DNA from: Planomonospora sp. ID82291
GTDB lineage: Bacteria > Actinomycetota > Actinomycetes > Streptosporangiales > Streptosporangiaceae
NCBI RefSeq assembly: GCF_015711645.1
Contig: NZ_JABTEX010000004.1
Span: 558,001-622,000 of the forward strand
Direction of reading: 5' to 3'
DNA length: 64,000 bases
Position 1 is the stretch's first letter; each line of letters starts with the position of its first letter. The notes under the pieces are model-generated. The model had not been told where the DNA came from. It made no database searches and saw only the letters and a list, made by a program, of their open reading frames with translations. Of this stretch, positions 60,064-64,000 are shown in pieces. The position numbers were made by a program, and so were the translations under genes.

Positions 60064-61083
60064 TCAGCCGGCCCGCCGGTCCCGCCGCGGGCCCCGGTAC
60101 GCCAGCCGCGGCGGTTTCCCGCCGAACAGCTCGGTGACGGTGACGAACCGGTAGCCGCGCGCGGAGAGGCGCTTGAGCACCTGCGGGATCGCCTTCACCG
60201 TCGTGGGGTGGATGTCGTGGAACAGGATGACGTCTCCCGGATCCACCGCCCTGACCGCCCTGCGCGCCACCGCGGAGCGGTCGCGGTGCCTCCAGTCCTC
60301 GGTGTCCACGCTCCACAGGACCACGGGACGCCCGATCCGCCTGCGGACGGCGGCGTCGTGGGCGCCGTACGGCGGGCGGACGGTCGCCGGCGTGACGCCC
60401 GCCGCCTTCTCGACGGCCCGGTCGGTGCGGGCGAGCTGGGTGCGGATCGCGGCGGCCGGCAACCTGGTGAGGTCCGGATGGGACCAGGTGTGGTTGCCGA
60501 TCTCGTGCCCGGCCTCGACCATCCGCCGTACCGCGCCGGGGTGCTCGGCGACGTTGCGCCCGACGACGTAGAAGGTGGCGCGGGCGCGGTACTCGGCGAG
60601 GTGGCGCAGCAGCGTGCCGGTGTGCCGCCCCGGACCGTCGTCGAAGGTGAGGGCCACGCACATGACCCGGCGGCAGTCGGGGGATCCCTGCGCGGCGGGC
60701 GTCCGCGGGCGGACGGTGGGTGCCTGCGCGGATGCGGTGGGCTGTGCGGATGCGGGTGCCTGCGCGGATGCGGTGGGTTGCGCGGACGGGGCGGACGCCT
60801 GCCGGGACGGAGCCCCGGACGCGGGGGAGCCGGTTCCCGGTGGTGGCGACGGCGACGGCGAGGGCGACGGCCGTGCGGCCGGGGCGGCGTGGGCGACCGG
60901 AGCGGCCAGGGAGCCGGTTCCGCCGGGCGGCCCGCTCCCGGCGGAACCGGCTCCCTGGCCGGTGGCGCACGCCGCCGTCAGGACGGTGACGGCGAGCACC
61001 CGTGCGGGGTTCCACCGCGTGCCGGCCCGAACCGGCCGGTACGGCCGCGCCGCGTTCTTCGTCGACTCGCCGGTGACACCCAT
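60064..61083 (-). CDS. polysaccharide deacetylase (NodB domain)
   Basis: Exported enzyme of 339 residues. The N-terminal ~40 residues carry a probable lipoprotein signal (VTVLTAACATG), then a Ser/Pro/Ala/Gln-rich linker with a repeated QPTASAQAPASA unit, and the NodB catalytic domain from about 140: TFDDGPGRH (metal and catalytic Asp), NHTWSHPD (metal His pair), RPPYGAHD and ILFHDIHPTT. All metal residues are intact, so it should deacetylate chitin, peptidoglycan or another surface glycan. AT-rich DNA from 61270 to 61340 in the 281-base gap upstream holds the divergent promoters. Confidence 0.9.
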   Translation of the reverse strand: MGVTGESTKNAARPYRPVRAGTRWNPARVLAVTVLTAACATGQGAGSAGSGPPGGTGSLAAPVAHAAPAARPSPSPSPSPPPGTGSPASGAPSRQASAPSAQPTASAQAPASAQPTASAQAPTVRPRTPAAQGSPDCRRVMCVALTFDDGPGRHTGTLLRHLAEYRARATFYVVGRNVAEHPGAVRRMVEAGHEIGNHTWSHPDLTRLPAAAIRTQLARTDRAVEKAAGVTPATVRPPYGAHDAAVRRRIGRPVVLWSVDTEDWRHRDRSAVARRAVRAVDPGDVILFHDIHPTTVKAIPQVLKRLSARGYRFVTVTELFGGKPPRLAYRGPRRDRRAG

Positions 61084-61364
61084 TCCGCACGCTCCAGCTC
61101 TCCGTGAACGGTCTCGGCGCCCCGGTGGAATCGGACCGTTCCATCCCGTTCGACGACCGCTGCGCGCAGATGGTTCGGAACGGATTCGCCTCGGGGCGGC
61201 GCTCTCCGGAGGCCGGTGCCCTCCACCGCGGGGGTGGGTTCCCCGACGCCCTGCGGCCCTGTCGCCCTATGGGGTTTGACGGGCTTGATCATCCACAAAA
61301 ACCGGATAATCAGCAGCGTTAACGGTGTTGGACCTGCCGGCCGGGCGAACGCCAGGCTTGCGCC

Positions 61365-62570
61365 ATGTTCGTGAAGCGATACGCCGAACTCCTCGCCTCT
61401 CCCGGGAGCGCCGGGTTCACCGGCACCGGACTGCTGCTCCGGCTGCCGTTCATGATGAACGGCGTCTCCACGATCATGCTGATCGCGCAGTTGCGGGGTT
61501 CCTACGCGATGGCCGGAGCGGTGGGGGCCTCCGCGCTCGCCGCCGGGGTGGTGACCGTGCCCTGGATCAGCCGCCTGATCGACCGGCGGGGCCAGCTGCG
61601 CGTGGCGGTCCCGGCCGTCCTCAACTGGGTCTTCTGGTCCGCCGTGCTCCTGATCTGCTGCCGCTCGGGCGCCGCCGAGTGGACGCTCTTCGCCGCGGCG
61701 ATCCTCTCGTCGACCTATCCGAACGTGGGCGGGCTCAGCCGCGCGCGGTGGGCGGAGCTCCACCGTGACGACCCCGCCTCCCTCCACGTGGCCACATCGC
61801 TCGAGCAGGTCATCGACGAGGTCGCCTTCGTCATCGGCCCGGTCCTGGCGGCGGCGCTCTGCGGCCTGCTCCCCGAAGCGGGCCGGGCCGCGGGGATCGC
61901 GCTGGCCCTCGTGGGCCTGGTCTGCCTCTCCGCGCAGCGCGGGACCGAGCCGCGTCCGGCCCCGGGCGGGAAGGCGTCCGGTTCGTCGCTGACGCATCCG
62001 GGGATGCGCGTGCTTCTCGTCGTCTTCTTCGGCACCGGGATCCTCTTCGGGGCCCTGGAGATCACGACGGTGGCGGCCACCGAGGCCTGGGGGGTCCCCC
62101 TCGCCTCGGGGTTCGTGCTGGCGCTGCAGGCGGCCGGCTCGGCCGTGGCGGGACTGGCGCTGGGCGCCGCCGAGCAGGGGGGCGAGACCGCCACCCGGTT
62201 CCTGCGGGGGCTGGGCGGAATGGCGCTCTGCGTCTCGCTCCCCATCGCCGCCTGGAACCTGCCGAGCCTCGCCCTGCTGATGTTCCTGGCGGGGACGGCC
62301 ACCGCGCCCACCATGATCAGTGGCATGTCGCTGCTCCAGCGGATCACTCCCCGGTCGCAGCTGAGCGAGAACCTGGGGATCGCCGTCGTCGCCATCTCCA
62401 CCGGCATCGCCGCCGGGTCCGCGCTGACCGGTTCGATCATCGAAAGCCTGGGGGCGCAGACCGGTTACCTCCTGCCCCCGGCGGCCGCGGCGCTCAGCCT
62501 CGCCGTGGCGTTCGTCGGCCGGTCCCGGCTCCGCCCGGCCGCGGCGTCAGCCGGCGGACGAGAGCGGTAG
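61365..62570 (+). CDS. MFS transporter (12 TM)
   Basis: Transporter of 401 residues in a group of actinomycete MFS proteins with little named precedent. Helix 1 has GTGLLLRLPFMMNGVSTIMLI, motif-A-like VPWISRLIDRRGQLRV follows, and the later helices are rich in Ala/Gly. No strong ribosome site precedes the ATG. It overlaps the convergent LysR gene by 24 bases. Confidence 0.85.
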   Translation: MFVKRYAELLASPGSAGFTGTGLLLRLPFMMNGVSTIMLIAQLRGSYAMAGAVGASALAAGVVTVPWISRLIDRRGQLRVAVPAVLNWVFWSAVLLICCRSGAAEWTLFAAAILSSTYPNVGGLSRARWAELHRDDPASLHVATSLEQVIDEVAFVIGPVLAAALCGLLPEAGRAAGIALALVGLVCLSAQRGTEPRPAPGGKASGSSLTHPGMRVLLVVFFGTGILFGALEITTVAATEAWGVPLASGFVLALQAAGSAVAGLALGAAEQGGETATRFLRGLGGMALCVSLPIAAWNLPSLALLMFLAGTATAPTMISGMSLLQRITPRSQLSENLGIAVVAISTGIAAGSALTGSIIESLGAQTGYLLPPAAAALSLAVAFVGRSRLRPAAASAGGRER

Positions 62571-63512
62571 CAGGGCCTCGTCCTCCGCGGGCAGCCACGT
62601 CCCCGGCGGGCGGAGCAGCCACCCGCCCGCCCGGGCGAGTTCCTCGGTGACCCCGCGGATCGCCTCCAGACCGGGGTGGTCCAGGGCGGGGTGATGCACC
62701 AGCCCGAGCAGGTGCAGCGGCACGGGGGCGACCAGCGGACGGAGCACCGTCCCGGGGATGTGCGGCCCGTCCACGGTGGAGAGCACCGGATGGGGATGGC
62801 GGCGCATGTGGTGGGCCATCTCGTCGGTCCCGGCGGGAGCCGTCCACCCCGGTGCCGGCAGGACGCCGAATTCGGCGAACAGCCGAGCGGCCATGTCGCT
62901 CCACTCGGGGGTGCGCGGGTCCTCCGCGCAGGCGCTGACCTCGACGCCGCGCACCAGGGCCATCGGGATCTCCGGGAGCCCCGCCAGCGGATGGCCGTCC
63001 AGGACGATCAGGGCGAGCGGCTGCAACCGCACCGGATGGTGGACGAGAGCCCGGCGCACCGGCGGACCGAGTCCGGCGAACCGGCCGAAGGAGACGTCGA
63101 GCCGGCACGTGACCAGGTCTGCGGCGGCCGCCGTGAGCCCGCCGTAGAAACGCGCGATGAACTCCAGCTCGGGCGCGGCGGCCCGTACCGCGGCCAGGAA
63201 CCGCTCGGTGAGCATGCCCGGGCTGTTGAGGTCGGCCAGGAACGGGCGGCCGGGGGAACCGGCCGCGATCTCGTCGTGGAGGGCCAGCAGCCGGCGGGCA
63301 CGGGGGAGCAGCCGCTCCCCGTCGCCGGTCAGCACGACCCGGCGGGTGCTCCGGGTGAACAGCGCGTAACCGAGCAGCCGTTCCAGCTGGGCGATGTCCC
63401 GGGAGAGCGCCTGCTGGGCGAGGTACATCCGAGCCGCGGCCCGGCCGAAGTGCTGTTCCTCGGCCGCTGTGACGAACACCCGGAACAGCCGCGGATTGAT
63501 GTTGATCGGCAC
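62547..63512 (-). CDS. LysR family transcriptional regulator
   Basis: Regulator of 321 residues with a complete N-terminal winged helix (LFRVFVTAAEEQHFGRAAARMYLAQQALSRDIAQLERLLGYALFTRSTRRVVLTGDGE) and an effector-binding domain with a LYS-type cleft (FIARFYGGLTAAAADLVTCRLDVSFGRF). The start is GTG at 63512; no ATG is nearer. It converges with the MFS gene and is 76 bases from the luciferase-like gene on the same strand, which may be its target. Confidence 0.9.
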   Translation of the reverse strand: MPININPRLFRVFVTAAEEQHFGRAAARMYLAQQALSRDIAQLERLLGYALFTRSTRRVVLTGDGERLLPRARRLLALHDEIAAGSPGRPFLADLNSPGMLTERFLAAVRAAAPELEFIARFYGGLTAAAADLVTCRLDVSFGRFAGLGPPVRRALVHHPVRLQPLALIVLDGHPLAGLPEIPMALVRGVEVSACAEDPRTPEWSDMAARLFAEFGVLPAPGWTAPAGTDEMAHHMRRHPHPVLSTVDGPHIPGTVLRPLVAPVPLHLLGLVHHPALDHPGLEAIRGVTEELARAGGWLLRPPGTWLPAEDEALLPLSSAG

Positions 63513-63588
63513 GGTGCGGAATGGTACAGGGAGACGGAAACGATCTTCCGTGGTCTCCGTGCGGCCGTCCTCGGCGCCGGTTCCGGCG

Positions 63589-64000
63589 TCAGGCGGGGAC
63601 CAGGCCGTACTCGTCGGCCAGCAGCTCGAAGGAGCGCAGCCAGGCCCGCCTGTCGGGGGCCGCGGAGACGACGATGAGCTCGTCGGCGAGGGCGTGCTCG
63701 GCGAACCGGCCGAGGTACTCCGTCACCTCCGCCGGGGTGCCCACGGCGGAGTACCGGGCCATCTGCAGGATCTGCCGCCCGGCCGGGGAGGCGAGGACCA
63801 GGTCGGCCTCCTCCGGGGTGAACGTCCGGCCCCGCCCGAGGAACAGGCCCACCCGCCGGCGCTTGGCCTCCAGGAACTGCTCCTGCGCCTCCTGCGCGGT
63901 GTCGGCCGCGATGACGTTCACCCCCGCGATGACGTACGGCTCCCGCAACTGCGCCGACGGGGTGAACTCGCGCCGGTACAGCGCGACGGCCTCCTCCAGG
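63589..64000 (-). CDS. LLM-class flavin-dependent oxidoreductase, C-terminal part
   Basis: The frame is open to the window edge; the last ~137 residues are visible. The pattern (FTPSAQLREPYVIAGVNVIAADTAQEA, GRQILQMARYSAVGTPAEVTEYLGRFAEHALADELIVVSAAPDRRAWLRSFELLADEYGL) matches the C-terminal region of luciferase-like monooxygenases that use FMNH2 or F420. The N-terminal flavin site is outside the window. Confidence 0.82.
   Translation of the reverse strand, partial: LEEAVALYRREFTPSAQLREPYVIAGVNVIAADTAQEAQEQFLEAKRRRVGLFLGRGRTFTPEEADLVLASPAGRQILQMARYSAVGTPAEVTEYLGRFAEHALADELIVVSAAPDRRAWLRSFELLADEYGLVPA

Overview
The window is very GC-rich DNA with actinomycete gene style: GTG/ATG starts, Tat-exported redox enzymes, many TetR regulators and ATGA/GTGA-coupled genes. 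A Streptosporangiales-like filamentous actinomycete (Nonomuraea, Streptosporangium or a relative) fits best, but no marker gene here fixes the genus. No rRNA, tRNA, CRISPR array, prophage or replication origin was seen. It reads as chromosome-arm accessory territory with several self-contained metabolic islands.

Layout. 1-2.7 kb: tail of an unknown gene, a glucosyl-3-phosphoglycerate synthase-like glycosyltransferase and an acyl-CoA dehydrogenase behind a clean palindrome. 3.0-5.1 kb: TetR-DHA2 exporter pair. 5.3-7.6 kb: a YjjI/YjjW-type glycyl radical enzyme and its radical-SAM activase, unexpected in an aerobic lineage. 7.9-14.0 kb: a rubber (polyisoprene) degradation locus, with a TetR gene divergent from two tandem latex-clearing proteins followed by a molybdenum hydroxylase pair (oxiB-oxiA). 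14.1-15.5 kb: CueP-like copper lipoprotein and a membrane protein.

15.7-29.2 kb: a putative catabolic regulon for an unknown amide or amine. It contains an FAD amine oxidase, MFS exporter, TetR, acyl-CoA ligase, MaoC-like hotdog protein, complete Opp/Dpp ABC importer and amidase. Its promoter regions share a TGTAAYG-type operator, so one TetR may control them all. 29.5-32.0 kb: DUF5997 gene, a LysR effector domain lacking its HTH, and an MFS exporter.

32.1-40.5 kb: the least explained part, a two-gene unit made of a ~2,100-residue STAND/AAA-like ATPase translationally coupled to a beta-CASP metallo-beta-lactamase RNase with a coiled-coil N-terminus. I propose it as an undescribed, possibly immune, system. 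40.9-41.8 kb: GNAT-ArsR pair. 42.0-47.0 kb: a second Opp/Nik-type ABC importer behind a Zur/Fur-like box. 47.3-49.5 kb: a gene cleanly split by an IS605/IS1341-type TnpB element. 49.5-53.2 kb: SRPBCC protein, universal stress protein and CBS/BON proteins with palindromes resembling DevR (dormancy) boxes. 53.2-55.3 kb: NAD-dependent DNA ligase behind a PafBC-type DNA-damage promoter and apparently leaderless. 55.5-64 kb: XRE regulator/MFS pair, an orphan chemoreceptor, polysaccharide deacetylase, MFS, LysR regulator and the start-truncated end of a luciferase-like monooxygenase.
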